This document shows positions 17,084-27,221 of a stretch of DNA of 37,795 nt, piece by piece. The position numbers and the translations under genes are program-made. Origin of the DNA: Sphingomonas sp. (lineage in GTDB: Bacteria; Pseudomonadota; Alphaproteobacteria; Sphingomonadales; Sphingomonadaceae); assembly GCA_013816595.1 (NCBI GenBank), contig JACDEB010000010.1:1-37795 (forward strand), read 5' to 3'. The first letter of the stretch is position 1, and each line of letters opens with the position of its first letter. The notes under the pieces are model-generated. The model was not told the DNA's origin. It saw only the letters and a program-made list of their open reading frames with translations, and made no database searches.

Positions 17084-17805
17084 CAATACATGTGCTGCCC
17101 GCCGTTGATCGACAGAGTCGAGCCGGTGATGAACCCGCCATTCTCGTCGACCAGGAAAGCGACTCCGCGGGCGATTTCTTCGGCCTTGCCGAGCCGGTTG
17201 ACGGGGATTTTCGCAACGATCTTGCCGAGCACTTCGGGGGGCACCGCGGCGACCATGTCGGTGTCGATATAGCCCGGAGCGATGGCGTTGACGGTAACGC
17301 CGGCGCGCGCGCCTTCCTGGGCCAATGCCTTGGTGAAACCGTGAATGCCCGATTTGGCGGCGGCATAATTGACTTGGCCATATTGCCCCGCCTGACCGTT
17401 GATCGAGCCGATATTGACGATCCGCCCATATTTGCGGTCGACCATGCCTTCGAACACCGCTTTGGCCATGTTGAAACAACCGCCCAAATTGGTGTCCATC
17501 ACATCCCGCCACTTTTGATGGTCCATGCGCTTCATCGTCGTGTCGCGGGTAATTCCGGCATTGTTGACGAGCACGTCGACCGGCCCCAGTTCGGCCTCGA
17601 TCTTGCGCACGCCTTCCTGGCATGCGTCATGGTCGGCGACGTCCCATTTATAGGCGTGAATTCCAGTGCGCTCGCTAAATTCGCGCGCTCGCTCGTCGTT
17701 GCCGGCATAGGTCGCGGCGACCTTCATGCCCATGTCCTTGAGCGCGATGCTGATCGCTTCGCCAATGCCGCGCGTACCGCCGGTGACAATTGCCACTCGA
17801 GCCAT
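17083..17805 (-). CDS. phaB: Acetoacetyl-CoA reductase (SDR family)
   Basis: VAIVTGGTRGIGEAIS...VDVLVNNAGITRDTTMKRMDHQKWRDVMDTNLGGCFNMAK...GRIVNIGSINGQAGQYGQVNYAAAKSGIHGFTKALAQEGA...INGGQHMY; PhaB-like. Confidence 0.93.
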   Translation of the reverse strand: MARVAIVTGGTRGIGEAISIALKDMGMKVAATYAGNDERAREFSERTGIHAYKWDVADHDACQEGVRKIEAELGPVDVLVNNAGITRDTTMKRMDHQKWRDVMDTNLGGCFNMAKAVFEGMVDRKYGRIVNIGSINGQAGQYGQVNYAAAKSGIHGFTKALAQEGARAGVTVNAIAPGYIDTDMVAAVPPEVLGKIVAKIPVNRLGKAEEIARGVAFLVDENGGFITGSTLSINGGQHMY

Positions 17806-17837
17806 AATATTCTCCTCTCAATCCCTCGAGGAGGCGC

Positions 17838-18842
17838 TTAGGGCGCGGACAGCCAACCTTCAAGTTCGCGTGCCACGAGCCGTTCCAGCATCGCGACGCC
17901 CGCCACTGATGTGTTGAGGCAGTCGAGCCTTGCGAAATGCGTTCCGCCCGCGGCGAGGAAGCTCGCGCGACCGCGAATTCCCAGTTCCTCGATCGTCTCC
18001 AGGCAGTCGGCCGAAAATCCCGGCGCCGCGATGGCGAGTTTATGCACGCCTTGGCCCGGATAAGCTTCGAGCACCTTGTCGGTCGCCGGTTCGAGCCATT
18101 GGGCGCGGCCGAACCGCGACTGGAACGCGACATCGACCTCGCGCTCAAGCGCCTCCCCCAACAGCCGAGCGGTCTTGCGGCAATGGCAATGATAAGGGTC
18201 GCCTAGCTCAAGCGTTCGCTGCGGCATTCCGTGGAAGCTCAACAACAGCCGGTCGGGAGTGAAGTCGAGTGCTTCAAGCTGGCGCTCGATGTCAGTTTTC
18301 AGCGCGCCGATATAAAGCGGGTCGTCGTGATAGGGCGGCAAGGTCCGAAGCGCCGGCTGCCAGCGCATTGCGGCAAGCGCGACGAACGCCGCATCATTGG
18401 CGGTGGCGGTCGTCGCCGCGCAATATTGCGGATAGAGCGGCGCCAGCAGGATACGTTCGCAGCCCGCGGCCTTGAGCGCTTCGAGCTTGCCCGCAATCCC
18501 CGGATTGCCATAGCGCATCGCCCAATCGACCATTGCCCGGCCAGCGAAAATTTTGGCCAGCGCCTCGGCCTGGCGTTTCGTGATCGCGGCAAGCGGCGAT
18601 CCGTCCTCCGTCCATACCTGGGAATAGGCATGGGCGCTCTTGGCCGGACGAGTGTTGAGAATGATTCCGCGAAGGATCGGCTGCCACAGGAACGACGGAA
18701 TCTCGATGACGCGCTTGTCGCTCAGAAATTCGCGCAAATAACGTTTAACCGACGGTGCGTCGGGCGCGTCGGGGGTGCCGAGGTTGACCAGCAGAACGCC
18801 GATTTGCGGGGTAGGTATATCGGGGTGGCCGGCGCTGATCAT
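17838..18842 (-). CDS. hemH: Ferrochelatase
   Basis: IGVLLVNLGTPDAPDAPSVKRYLREFLSDKRVIEIP...PLYPQYCAATTATA...LLLSFHGMPQRTLELGDPYHCHCRKTARLL...QSRFGRAQWLEPATDKVL. Confidence 0.97.
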   Translation of the reverse strand: MISAGHPDIPTPQIGVLLVNLGTPDAPDAPSVKRYLREFLSDKRVIEIPSFLWQPILRGIILNTRPAKSAHAYSQVWTEDGSPLAAITKRQAEALAKIFAGRAMVDWAMRYGNPGIAGKLEALKAAGCERILLAPLYPQYCAATTATANDAAFVALAAMRWQPALRTLPPYHDDPLYIGALKTDIERQLEALDFTPDRLLLSFHGMPQRTLELGDPYHCHCRKTARLLGEALEREVDVAFQSRFGRAQWLEPATDKVLEAYPGQGVHKLAIAAPGFSADCLETIEELGIRGRASFLAAGGTHFARLDCLNTSVAGVAMLERLVARELEGWLSAP

Positions 18843-21019
18843 GCCGTCCCCATAGGATCGAACGGCAGCGAGCGCATCCTCTTGCCGGTGGCTGCTTCAA
18901 GGGCATTGGCAACCGCTGGGGCCAAAGGCAAAGTGCCAAGGCCGCTCAAGCCGCCCGGCGCGGCCGTGCTCGATACGAAGCGGACGATGATTTCGGGTGT
19001 TTCACCTATGCGCGGAAGACCGCTGGTAGCCATAGGCCCCGCCTTGGCGAGACCCCCGACTAATTCAGGCGCCGCTGCGACCGACTGGGCAAAAGCCCAC
19101 AGCAACCCGGCCTCAATTTGCTGGGTGGCGAGGCCAATGTTGATCACCCGGCCGCAATCGACGCTTGCGACCAATTTGTGGATTCGCACGCGCTGATTGC
19201 TGCCGATGCTTGCGAACGCGACCAGCGCGATATGTGAGCCAAAGGCCGAGGCGCCGGCGATGCCCATTTCGCTGCCACTGCCACCGCCATCCCAGCCGGC
19301 GAGCTGGGCCGCCGACTGGAAGCAATGCGCGAGGCGCGGGTTGCCGCCGAGCAGCGACATCCGCAACGCCAGGGGCTCCTGGCCCTTGCGGCGGGCTAGT
19401 TCGTCGATGAAGCTTTCGGTGAAAAAAATCAGCTCGCGCTGCGGCGAGCAGCGCATATAGCCAGTTGCGAACGGCAATTTCGGCGCCGCCGCGCGGACGT
19501 CGACATGGTCGAAACCGTAAGGCAGGATCATCCCGCCGCGAAAATTGGGAACCACTGGAGCGCTCGACTGGCCGCCAAGCCGATCCATCGTCGCCGCCAT
19601 ACCGTCGCTTCCGGCAAGCCGCATTCGCCACCCGATTGGAAATCCGTCGCGATCGATCACAGCGCTCATCCTCGCCATCGCGCCTGGCGACAGTGGAGCG
19701 ATATTCCGGCTCGCGGCATGTGGCAGCGTCACCTGAACCGGACGTTTAAGCCTTGCCGCGAGTGCGATCGCGATTGGCGCTGCGGGGTTTTCCATCGCCC
19801 GGCCCGACGGTTCGCCGACCGGCATCAGGTAAAGCGCGGTCGCGGACTGCCCGACATCGCCCGATTCAGCGCCCAGCGCCTGAACGAAGCCGGGCGCCTG
19901 GGCTGGCGACCACAATTCGAGCGACCCGTGGGTCCAGCGCGCGGTCGCGCTTACAGTCTCAAGCGCCAAATGCTCCGACGGCGCGACATAAAAAGTCGCC
20001 GCAATCGGCCGCAGACCTTGCGCGGCCTGGTCGAAATTGCCCGATTTGAGCAGCACGTCGGAATCGGTCGATGTTAGAGCTTGTTCGAACAACGGTCGCG
20101 GATCGCCTGCGCTTGGCGGCGCGGAAAAGACCGGATTGGCGGCATGGAGAGCGCGTTCGGCAATGGTCCACTGATCGGCGACGACCGCGATCCAGGTACC
20201 GGTGGTCTCGAAATGGCGGACATTGCGCAGGGCGGCTTTCGAAAAACCGGCCAATCTGCCGCCTGGCGGTGCCAGCCGGGCCGAAGCGAACAGCATGTCA
20301 GGAAGCCGCACATCGCCGGCGAAACGAAGCGATCCATTGGTCTTGGCCGGACCGTCGAGCCGGTGCAGTGGCCTGCCGATCAGCCGGCCTTTGGTATCGC
20401 CGCGCGGCGGCGCCGAGCCCGGCGCGGAGCGTGACGAAGCCTCTTCAGCGAGTTCGCCAAAGGAGAAGGTTCGGCCGCCATTGAGCACCAGCCCGTCCGC
20501 GGTCTGGCACTCATCCGGAGCGACGCCCCAACGATCCGCGGCGGCGCCGACAAGCATCGTCCGGGCGACCGCTGCGGCCGACCGCAATGGACCTTCGAAC
20601 GCTCTGACCGACGTCGATCCGGCGGTGATCCGGCTTCGCCCGTCGTCGAGGATGCGGTGGGTCCGGAGCGTTCCAAATCCATCGAGCCAGCCTTCGTCCG
20701 AGGCCAAAGGATTGCCATAGGCCGCGGTTAGCGGTGCGGGTTCGACACCGACCTTCGCCCACGCCGCGCCAAGTTCATCGGCGACAATTTGCGGCAGCGC
20801 GGTCCAGACGCCCTGGCCGGTTTCGGTCTGCGGCACCGCCACCGTCACGCGACCGTTGCGGGCGATCTTGATAAAGGCTCCAAAGCCGTTCTCGCCGCTC
20901 GCGGTTGCAAGGTCGCTGGCCAGGCCGCCGGGCCAAACGGCAAAAGCGACCACCAGTCCGACGCCGATTCCGCCGCCGATCAGCAGCGTCCGGCGATCGA
21001 GCGCCGGGATCAGGCTCAA
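18839..21019 (-). CDS. Molybdenum hydroxylase large subunit (isoquinoline 1-oxidoreductase beta / aldehyde oxidase-like)
   Basis: 726 aa with TAT/TM-like N-terminus (LDRRTLLIGGGIGVGLVVAFAVWP), NGRVTVAVPQTETGQGVWTALPQIVADELGAAWAKV, and VASVDCGRVINIGLATQQIEAGLLWAFAQ. Confidence 0.9.
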   Translation of the reverse strand: MSLIPALDRRTLLIGGGIGVGLVVAFAVWPGGLASDLATASGENGFGAFIKIARNGRVTVAVPQTETGQGVWTALPQIVADELGAAWAKVGVEPAPLTAAYGNPLASDEGWLDGFGTLRTHRILDDGRSRITAGSTSVRAFEGPLRSAAAVARTMLVGAAADRWGVAPDECQTADGLVLNGGRTFSFGELAEEASSRSAPGSAPPRGDTKGRLIGRPLHRLDGPAKTNGSLRFAGDVRLPDMLFASARLAPPGGRLAGFSKAALRNVRHFETTGTWIAVVADQWTIAERALHAANPVFSAPPSAGDPRPLFEQALTSTDSDVLLKSGNFDQAAQGLRPIAATFYVAPSEHLALETVSATARWTHGSLELWSPAQAPGFVQALGAESGDVGQSATALYLMPVGEPSGRAMENPAAPIAIALAARLKRPVQVTLPHAASRNIAPLSPGAMARMSAVIDRDGFPIGWRMRLAGSDGMAATMDRLGGQSSAPVVPNFRGGMILPYGFDHVDVRAAAPKLPFATGYMRCSPQRELIFFTESFIDELARRKGQEPLALRMSLLGGNPRLAHCFQSAAQLAGWDGGGSGSEMGIAGASAFGSHIALVAFASIGSNQRVRIHKLVASVDCGRVINIGLATQQIEAGLLWAFAQSVAAAPELVGGLAKAGPMATSGLPRIGETPEIIVRFVSSTAAPGGLSGLGTLPLAPAVANALEAATGKRMRSLPFDPMGTA

Positions 21020-22683
21020 TTGGCGAAGCGCGTCTTGAGCGCGCGGCGGTCGATCTTGCCGGTGCCGAGCTTGGGCAGCTCCTCATCGACGAAAATGAAG
21101 CGTTCGGGCACTTTGAACCGTGCCAGCCTTTGGGTGAGGAACGCGCGCAGATCATCGGCCGACAACGACCCGGGTGCGGTCGCCAGGATGACCGCGACCG
21201 GGACTTCGCCAAGCCGCTCGTGGGGCGCTCCGAACACGCTTGCCTCGGCCACTCCGGGGAAAGCGTAGCAGGCCGCCTCGACCTCGGCGCTGGCGATATT
21301 CTCGCCGCCGCGGATGATGATTTCCTTTTTGCGGTCGACGATGAACAAATAGCCGTCCCCGTCGAGGTAACCAATATCGCCGGTGCGGACATAATGGTCG
21401 GCAGTGAACAAGGCCGCGGTCGCCTCGGGCGCGTTCCAATAGCCGCGGATGTTCGCGGCGGTGCGAATGCCGATCTCACCGGTTTCATGGGGCGGCAGAT
21501 GAGCATCACCGGCGCCAAGGATCGCGAGTTCCACAAACGGCGTGTGGGCGCGGCCGGTGGAACCCGGCTTGGCGGCATAATTGGTCCAGAAATTATGCGC
21601 TCCAACGGCATTGGTCTCGGTCAGCCCATAGCCAAGCGCGGGTTGCGCATTGGGGAAGGTCTGTTGCAGCCGCTCGACGTGGCTGACCGGGCGCGGAGCG
21701 CCGCCGGCGGCGATGTCGGTCAGTGACGACACATCATATTTGCCATGATCGGGGTGGGTCATCAGCTCGAGACTCATGGTCGGAACGCCGACGAAATAGC
21801 TGACCTTTTCCGTCTCGATCAGGCGCAAGGCCTCGCCCGCGTCCCATTTCGGCATCATTACCAGGCAGCGCCCGACGACGAAGCTGTTGAGCATTACCGG
21901 AACTTCACCGGTGACGTGGAACAGCGGCACGCTGAGCAGAACCCGCGGCTTGGACTTGGGCGCACGGCCGTCTTCGGTCAGCAGCCCGAGCATTGTGATC
22001 AGTCCGGTGGCATAAGCATAAGTCGCGGTGGTCACCGCGCGATGGGTCGAAACCGCGCCCTTGGCGTCGCCGGTCGATCCCGAGGTGAACAGGATCGTTG
22101 CATCGTCCTCGGGCTCGACATCGGGCAGGACGATGACCGGGTCGTCGGCATCGAGCAGTTCGGCCAGAGCTTGCTCGACCGGAAGCTCGATCGGCAGTGT
22201 GATCACCGCGCAATCGCTGCACGCGGCGGCGATCCGCTGAGCTCGGGGCGGGTCGGCGATGATCAATTGGGGTTTGGTCAGGCTCAGCGCATGGGCGAGC
22301 TCATTGCTTTCCCACCAGCCGTTGAGCAAAGTCGCGATGCCGCCAGCCTTGAGGATCGCGAAGTAAGTGACGAGCCACGACGGGCAGTTGCGCATCGCGA
22401 TCCCGACCCGGTCGCCGTGTTCGATGCCGCGCGCGACCAGCGCCCGCGCAAGCCGTTCCGACAGCGCGTCGACGTCCGGGAATTTGAGCCGTTCATCGCC
22501 CGCGACGATCGCTTCATGTTCGGCATTCAGCTTGGAAAATTCCCGCACCAGCCCGGGCAAAGTCGCTGGGAAATTGGTCACGATCGCTTGGCCCAAAGCG
22601 TCCTTGCAGACCGTCAGCATGCCGCCCGGCCCGGTGACCTGGGCGTTGACCCGGTCGTAATTTCGATCGAGCTCGCTCGCCAT
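21016..22683 (-). CDS. AMP-dependent acyl-CoA synthetase/ligase (adenylate-forming)
   Basis: ILFTSGSTGDAKGAVSTHRA (P-loop-like motif), YGLTETNAVG, YVRTGDIGYLDGDGYLFIVDRKKEIIIRGGENIASAEVE, and LPKLGTGKIDRRAL. Confidence 0.95.
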   Translation of the reverse strand: MASELDRNYDRVNAQVTGPGGMLTVCKDALGQAIVTNFPATLPGLVREFSKLNAEHEAIVAGDERLKFPDVDALSERLARALVARGIEHGDRVGIAMRNCPSWLVTYFAILKAGGIATLLNGWWESNELAHALSLTKPQLIIADPPRAQRIAAACSDCAVITLPIELPVEQALAELLDADDPVIVLPDVEPEDDATILFTSGSTGDAKGAVSTHRAVTTATYAYATGLITMLGLLTEDGRAPKSKPRVLLSVPLFHVTGEVPVMLNSFVVGRCLVMMPKWDAGEALRLIETEKVSYFVGVPTMSLELMTHPDHGKYDVSSLTDIAAGGAPRPVSHVERLQQTFPNAQPALGYGLTETNAVGAHNFWTNYAAKPGSTGRAHTPFVELAILGAGDAHLPPHETGEIGIRTAANIRGYWNAPEATAALFTADHYVRTGDIGYLDGDGYLFIVDRKKEIIIRGGENIASAEVEAACYAFPGVAEASVFGAPHERLGEVPVAVILATAPGSLSADDLRAFLTQRLARFKVPERFIFVDEELPKLGTGKIDRRALKTRFAN

Positions 22684-22759
22684 TATATTTGCGCCAACGC
22701 CTCCTTTGCCCTTTTCGTCGCCGCATCTTATGAGGCGCTGTCCTTAAAGGGGGAAGCCC

Positions 22760-23638
22760 TTGCGCGCGCTCGATAGTTCAAACTTTACCGCTTTCACCGA
22801 TCTCCATTTGTCGCCGGTCCTGTTTTCGATCGGGCCGTTCGACCTGCGCTGGTACAGCCTGGCCTATTTTGCCGGGATCATCGTCGGTTACTGGTATTTG
22901 CTTAAATTGCTCAAGCAGCCGGGCGCACCGCTGGCCCGGCGCCACGCCGACGATCTCGTCTTTTACGCAGCGCTCGGGATCATTCTTGGCGGCCGGATCG
23001 GCTATGTCTTGTTCTACAATCTATCCAATTACCTGGAGCACCCGCTCGACATCGTGAAGATGTGGGATGGCGGCATGTCGTTCCATGGCGGGGTGGTCGG
23101 AACGTCGCTCGGCATCTTCTATTTCGCCTTTCGGCAGAAATTGTCGTGGCTCAGGGTTCACGATTATATCGCCTGCTGCGTCCCCTTCGGTCTGTTCTTC
23201 GGGCGTCTTGCGAATTTCGTGAACCAGGAATTATGGGGCGCGCAAACCACCGTGCCCTGGGCCATCCGCTTCGTCGAATATACGCCGTTGGGGTCGGTTC
23301 TTGGCCCGCCGCGCCATCCCAGCCAGCTCTATGAGGCACTGCTCGAGGGCGTTCTTCTGGCGGCGATTCTGGGCTGGATGTTCTGGCGCACCGATGCTCG
23401 CTACCAGCCGGGCAAGCTGGTCGGCGCATTCATCCTGTTCTACGGCATCTTCCGCTTCGCCATCGAATTCGTCCGCGAACCCGATTCGCAATTGATCGCT
23501 TTTGCCCAGGCGACCGGCCTGCACATGGGCCAGTGGCTGTCGCTGCCGATGATCCTTGGCGGGCTCTATCTGATGCTGACCGCGAACCGGCGCCGGGTGC
23601 GGATCGAAGGGACCGCCGGAACCGCGAGCGTCGCTTAG
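22760..23638 (+). CDS. lgt: Prolipoprotein diacylglyceryl transferase
   Basis: [29 protein letters not shown]...[11 protein letters not shown]...[13 protein letters not shown]...[13 protein letters not shown]...[13 protein letters not shown]. Confidence 0.98.
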   Translation: MRALDSSNFTAFTDLHLSPVLFSIGPFDLRWYSLAYFAGIIVGYWYLLKLLKQPGAPLARRHADDLVFYAALGIILGGRIGYVLFYNLSNYLEHPLDIVKMWDGGMSFHGGVVGTSLGIFYFAFRQKLSWLRVHDYIACCVPFGLFFGRLANFVNQELWGAQTTVPWAIRFVEYTPLGSVLGPPRHPSQLYEALLEGVLLAAILGWMFWRTDARYQPGKLVGAFILFYGIFRFAIEFVREPDSQLIAFAQATGLHMGQWLSLPMILGGLYLMLTANRRRVRIEGTAGTASVA

Positions 23639-23640
23639 TC

Positions 23641-24618
23641 GTGACCCCGCTGGAGCGCGCCTTGCGTGAGCGAATCCGAACCGAAGGCGCAATCAGTGTC
23701 GAGGCCTATATGCAGGCTTGCAACGATTTTTATTACGCCACTCGCGACCCGCTCGGGGCCGACGGCGATTTTACCACGGCGCCGGAAATCAGCCAGATGT
23801 TCGGCGAGATGATTGGCGCTGCACTGGCCGATTGCTGGCGCCGGGCGGGCGCTCCTGAAGACGCCATCTACGCCGAGCTTGGGCCGGGGCGGGGCACGCT
23901 GGCGGCGGACGCGCTGCGGGTGCTTAGACAAGCTGGGTTCGCCGGCGCTGTGCACTTGGTCGAGACCAGCCCGGTCTTGCGCGCGGCCCAGGCGGAGGCG
24001 GTGCCCGGCGCGCTGTGGCATGGATCGATCGACGAGCTTCTCGACGCGCCGTTGCTCCTCGCTGCCAATGAATTCCTCGACGCGCTCCCGATCCGCCAGT
24101 TCGTCGGCGGTGTCGAGCGCAAGATCGTCATCACCGGCGGTAGCCTCGCCTTCGACCGCGATGGGGAGATCGTCGAGCGATCGCCCGGGCGCTCGGCGTC
24201 CGTGACCAGCATCGCCGCGAAGCTCGTCAGGTCGGGCGGGGCGGCAATCATCGTGGATTATGGCCATGCCGCGAGTGCTCCGGGCGAGACCCTGCAGGCG
24301 GTGCGCAGCCACGGTTGCGCGCCATTGCTAGCCGATCCGGGGGAGCAGGATCTCACCGCCCACGTCGATTTCGAAGCCGTTGCCGTAGTCGCGTGGGAGG
24401 CCGGCGCGCTGGTCAGCCCGCTTGAGACCCAGGGCCAGTGGCTCAAGCGGCTTGGGATCGAGACCCGGGCGGAGGCGCTGACCGCCGCCAATCCCGAGCG
24501 CGCTTCCGCCATCGCCGCAGCGCTCGACCGGCTCATTTCGAGTGCCGGAATGGGGGAATTGTTCAAGGTTGTCGCGCTCCACTCGCCGGCCTGGCCGCAA
24601 CCCGCGGGCTTCGAATGA
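23641..24618 (+). CDS. SAM-dependent methyltransferase, MidA/NDUFAF7-like
   Basis: GTG start just after lgt; GAISVEAYMQACNDFYYATRDPLGADGDFTTAPEISQMFGEMIG...AELGPGRGTLAADALR...LLLAANEFLDALPIRQF. Confidence 0.93.
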   Translation: MTPLERALRERIRTEGAISVEAYMQACNDFYYATRDPLGADGDFTTAPEISQMFGEMIGAALADCWRRAGAPEDAIYAELGPGRGTLAADALRVLRQAGFAGAVHLVETSPVLRAAQAEAVPGALWHGSIDELLDAPLLLAANEFLDALPIRQFVGGVERKIVITGGSLAFDRDGEIVERSPGRSASVTSIAAKLVRSGGAAIIVDYGHAASAPGETLQAVRSHGCAPLLADPGEQDLTAHVDFEAVAVVAWEAGALVSPLETQGQWLKRLGIETRAEALTAANPERASAIAAALDRLISSAGMGELFKVVALHSPAWPQPAGFE

Positions 24619-25124
24619 CCGGCTTCACCCGCGATGCCGGGGCCGCGGACTTGCCCGTCATCGACCATCTGTTCCGGACGAGCTTCGGCGGCACTTTCGG
24701 CCATCTCTATAACGCCGAGGACCTCGCCTTCTTCCTCGCCGGTTTCACGCCCGAAGCGTGGCAGAGTGTCCATGACGATCCCCGCTTCGCCCTGCGTCTC
24801 GCCGAACTCGACGGTCGCCCGGTCGGCTATGCCAAGATCGGGCCGATGGCGCTGCCCGCCGACCATGGTCCCGATGCCGTCCAGCTGTATCAGCTTTATC
24901 TGCTCGACGACGCCAAGGGCCGGGGCATCGCCGGCGAGCTGATGGAGTGGGTCTTCACCGAAGCGCGCGCCCGCGGCGCCGATGCGCTGTTCCTCAGCGT
25001 TTTTGTCGAGAATCAGCGGGCGCGGCGCTTTTACCAGCGCCATGGCTTTGTCGACGTCGGCCCCTATCATTTTCTGGTCGGCGACCAGGCCGATGAGGAC
25101 GTTGTGATGAAGGTCGCGTTATGA
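24615..25124 (+). CDS. GNAT family N-acetyltransferase
   Basis: VQLYQLYLLDDAKGRGIAGELMEWVFTEARARGADALFLSVFVENQRARRFYQRHGFVDVG; ATGA overlap with the upstream gene. Confidence 0.92.
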   Translation: MTGFTRDAGAADLPVIDHLFRTSFGGTFGHLYNAEDLAFFLAGFTPEAWQSVHDDPRFALRLAELDGRPVGYAKIGPMALPADHGPDAVQLYQLYLLDDAKGRGIAGELMEWVFTEARARGADALFLSVFVENQRARRFYQRHGFVDVGPYHFLVGDQADEDVVMKVAL

Positions 25125-25882
25125 GTGTCGAGCGGTTTCAATCGCCGTTGCTGAAAGGCGTCTTCCATGGCTTTCTCGGGCGGCGCGGCGGGGTTTCGCT
25201 GGGCGATCTGGCGGGATTGAATGTTGGCTTTGGAAGCAATGACGACCGCGTTCTGGTCGCTGAAAATCGCCGTCGGGCGAGCAATTCAATCGCGCCCGGC
25301 GCAGCCCTCGTCACCGTCCACCAGGTTCATTCCGCAACCGCCGTCGTAGCGGCCGCGCCCTGGCCGCTCGATGAGCGGCCCCACGCCGACGCCCTGGTCA
25401 CCGACCGGCCCGGATTGCTGCTCGGAATAGTCACCGCCGATTGTGCGCCGATCCTGCTTGCCGACCGCGCCTCGGGCGTGATCGGCGCCGCCCATGCCGG
25501 CTGGCGCGGCGCGCTTGCCGGGGTGGCCGAGAAAACGATCGCGGCGATGGAGCGGATCGGCGCGCACCGCTCCAACATCAAAGCCATCGTCGGCCCTTGC
25601 ATCGCTCAGGCCAGCTACGAGGTCGATGACGCGTTCCGCGATCGCTTTCTCGCCAATGACCGTGCTTATGTCCGATTCTTCACTTCGGGACCGGCCGGCA
25701 AACCGCATTTCGATCTTCCCGGCTTTGTCCTCGATCGCTTCGCGCAAGCCGGCATCGGCGGTGCCGAAGCGCTCGGACTCAACACCTACGCCGATCCGGG
25801 CGCCTTTTACTCGTATCGCCGCTCGACCCACCTCGGCGAGGCCGATTACGGCCGCCAGTTGAGCGCCATCGCGCTGCCCTAG
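25121..25882 (+). CDS. pgeF: Peptidoglycan editing factor / multicopper polyphenol oxidase-like (YfiH/LACC1 family)
   Basis: GFLGRRGGVSLGDLAGLNVGFGSNDD...VHQVHSATAV...ADALVTDRPGLLLGIVTADCAPILLAD...GAAHAGWRGALAGV...IKAIVGPCIAQASYEV. Confidence 0.95.
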   Translation: MSVERFQSPLLKGVFHGFLGRRGGVSLGDLAGLNVGFGSNDDRVLVAENRRRASNSIAPGAALVTVHQVHSATAVVAAAPWPLDERPHADALVTDRPGLLLGIVTADCAPILLADRASGVIGAAHAGWRGALAGVAEKTIAAMERIGAHRSNIKAIVGPCIAQASYEVDDAFRDRFLANDRAYVRFFTSGPAGKPHFDLPGFVLDRFAQAGIGGAEALGLNTYADPGAFYSYRRSTHLGEADYGRQLSAIALP

Positions 25883-25929
25883 CGGGCGCCGCGCATTTGC
25901 GGCTAAAGGCCGCGCCAAGGAGACCAATT

Positions 25930-27219
25930 TTGTCCAGCGACACCAGCAGCCGCACCCCCAAGCAGTCACCCACGAAAATTGGCAATCACCGGCTCAAGCC
26001 CGCCACGCTCATGATGGGTTACGGCTTCGATCCGGCGCTCAGCGAGGGGTCGCTCAAGCCACCGATCTTCCTCACCTCGACCTTCGTCTTCGACCGCGCC
26101 GCCGACGGCAAGCATTTCTTCGAAGGCATTACCGGCAAGCGCCCGGGCGGCACTTCGGGCCTCATCTATTCGCGCTTCAACAATCCGAATCTGCAAATCC
26201 TCGAGGACCGGCTGGCGATCTGGGAAGATGCCGAGGAAGCGCTCGCTTTCTCCAGCGGAATGACCGCGATCACGACCCTGTTCCTGACCTTCGTGCGCCC
26301 CGGCGACGTGATCGTTCATTCGGGTCCGCTCTACGCCGCGACCGAAAGCATCATCGCCAAGATCCTCAGCCAGTTCGGGGTCAAATATATCGACTTCCCG
26401 GCGGGTGCCACGCGCGAGGAAATCGATTCGGCGATCGCGACAGCCAAGACCGTGGGGCGGGTCAGCCTGATCTACCTCGAAAGCCCCGCCAACCCGACCA
26501 ACGCCTTGGTCGATGTCGAAGCGGTGCGCGATGCCCGCGCCGCCGCTTTCCCCGGCGACGCGCTGCCGCCGATCGCCATCGATAATACCTTCCTTGGGCC
26601 ATTGTGGGCCAGACCACTGGCGCAGGGCGCCGACATTTCGGTCTACAGCCTGACCAAATACGCCGGTGGCCACAGCGATCTCGTCGCCGGCGGCCTCACT
26701 GGCAGCAAGGCGCTGCTCGACCGGGTGCGGATGATCCGCAACACCATGGGCGGAGCGCTCGACCCCAATAGCTCGTGGATGCTGATGAGGAGCTTGGAGA
26801 CGCTCGAATTGCGCATGAACCGCGCGGGCGAAAACGCCGTCAAAGTATGCGAATTCCTGCGCGATCACCCCAAGGTCGAAAAGGTCGGCTATCTCGGCTT
26901 TCTCGAGGAGGGCTCGCGCCAGGCAGACATTTACAACCGCCATTGCAGCGGCGCAGGATCGACTTTCTCGCTCTATCTCAAAGGGGGTGAGAAAGAAGCG
27001 TTCGCGTTCCTCGACGCGCTTCAGATCGCGCATCTCGCGGTCAGCCTCGGCGGCACCGAAACCCTCGCCAGCGCACCCGCGGCAATGACCCATCTTTCGG
27101 TTCCGGACGAGCGCAAGAAGGCGCTCGACATCACCGACAACCTCGTCCGCATCTCGATCGGCGTCGAAGACCCCGACGACCTCATCGCCGACTTCGAAAA
27201 TGCGTTACGGGCGGTTTAG
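25930..27219 (+). CDS. Cys/Met metabolism PLP-dependent enzyme (cystathionine gamma-synthase family)
   Basis: PPIFLTSTFVF...YSRFNNPNLQILEDRLAIWEDAEEALAFSSGMTAITT...DNTFLGPLWARPLAQGADISVYSLTKYAGGHSDLVAGG. AAGGAG RBS before a TTG at 25930; the upstream ATG (25897) is an alternative start. Confidence 0.93.
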   Translation: MSSDTSSRTPKQSPTKIGNHRLKPATLMMGYGFDPALSEGSLKPPIFLTSTFVFDRAADGKHFFEGITGKRPGGTSGLIYSRFNNPNLQILEDRLAIWEDAEEALAFSSGMTAITTLFLTFVRPGDVIVHSGPLYAATESIIAKILSQFGVKYIDFPAGATREEIDSAIATAKTVGRVSLIYLESPANPTNALVDVEAVRDARAAAFPGDALPPIAIDNTFLGPLWARPLAQGADISVYSLTKYAGGHSDLVAGGLTGSKALLDRVRMIRNTMGGALDPNSSWMLMRSLETLELRMNRAGENAVKVCEFLRDHPKVEKVGYLGFLEEGSRQADIYNRHCSGAGSTFSLYLKGGEKEAFAFLDALQIAHLAVSLGGTETLASAPAAMTHLSVPDERKKALDITDNLVRISIGVEDPDDLIADFENALRAV

Positions 27220-27221
27220 CG

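Noticed and set aside
22040-22065. ATGGGTCGAAA match inside the acyl-CoA ligase gene
   Set aside because: Lacks GTCCGC/GCGGAC arms and is within conserved coding sequence; chance match to the palindrome loop.
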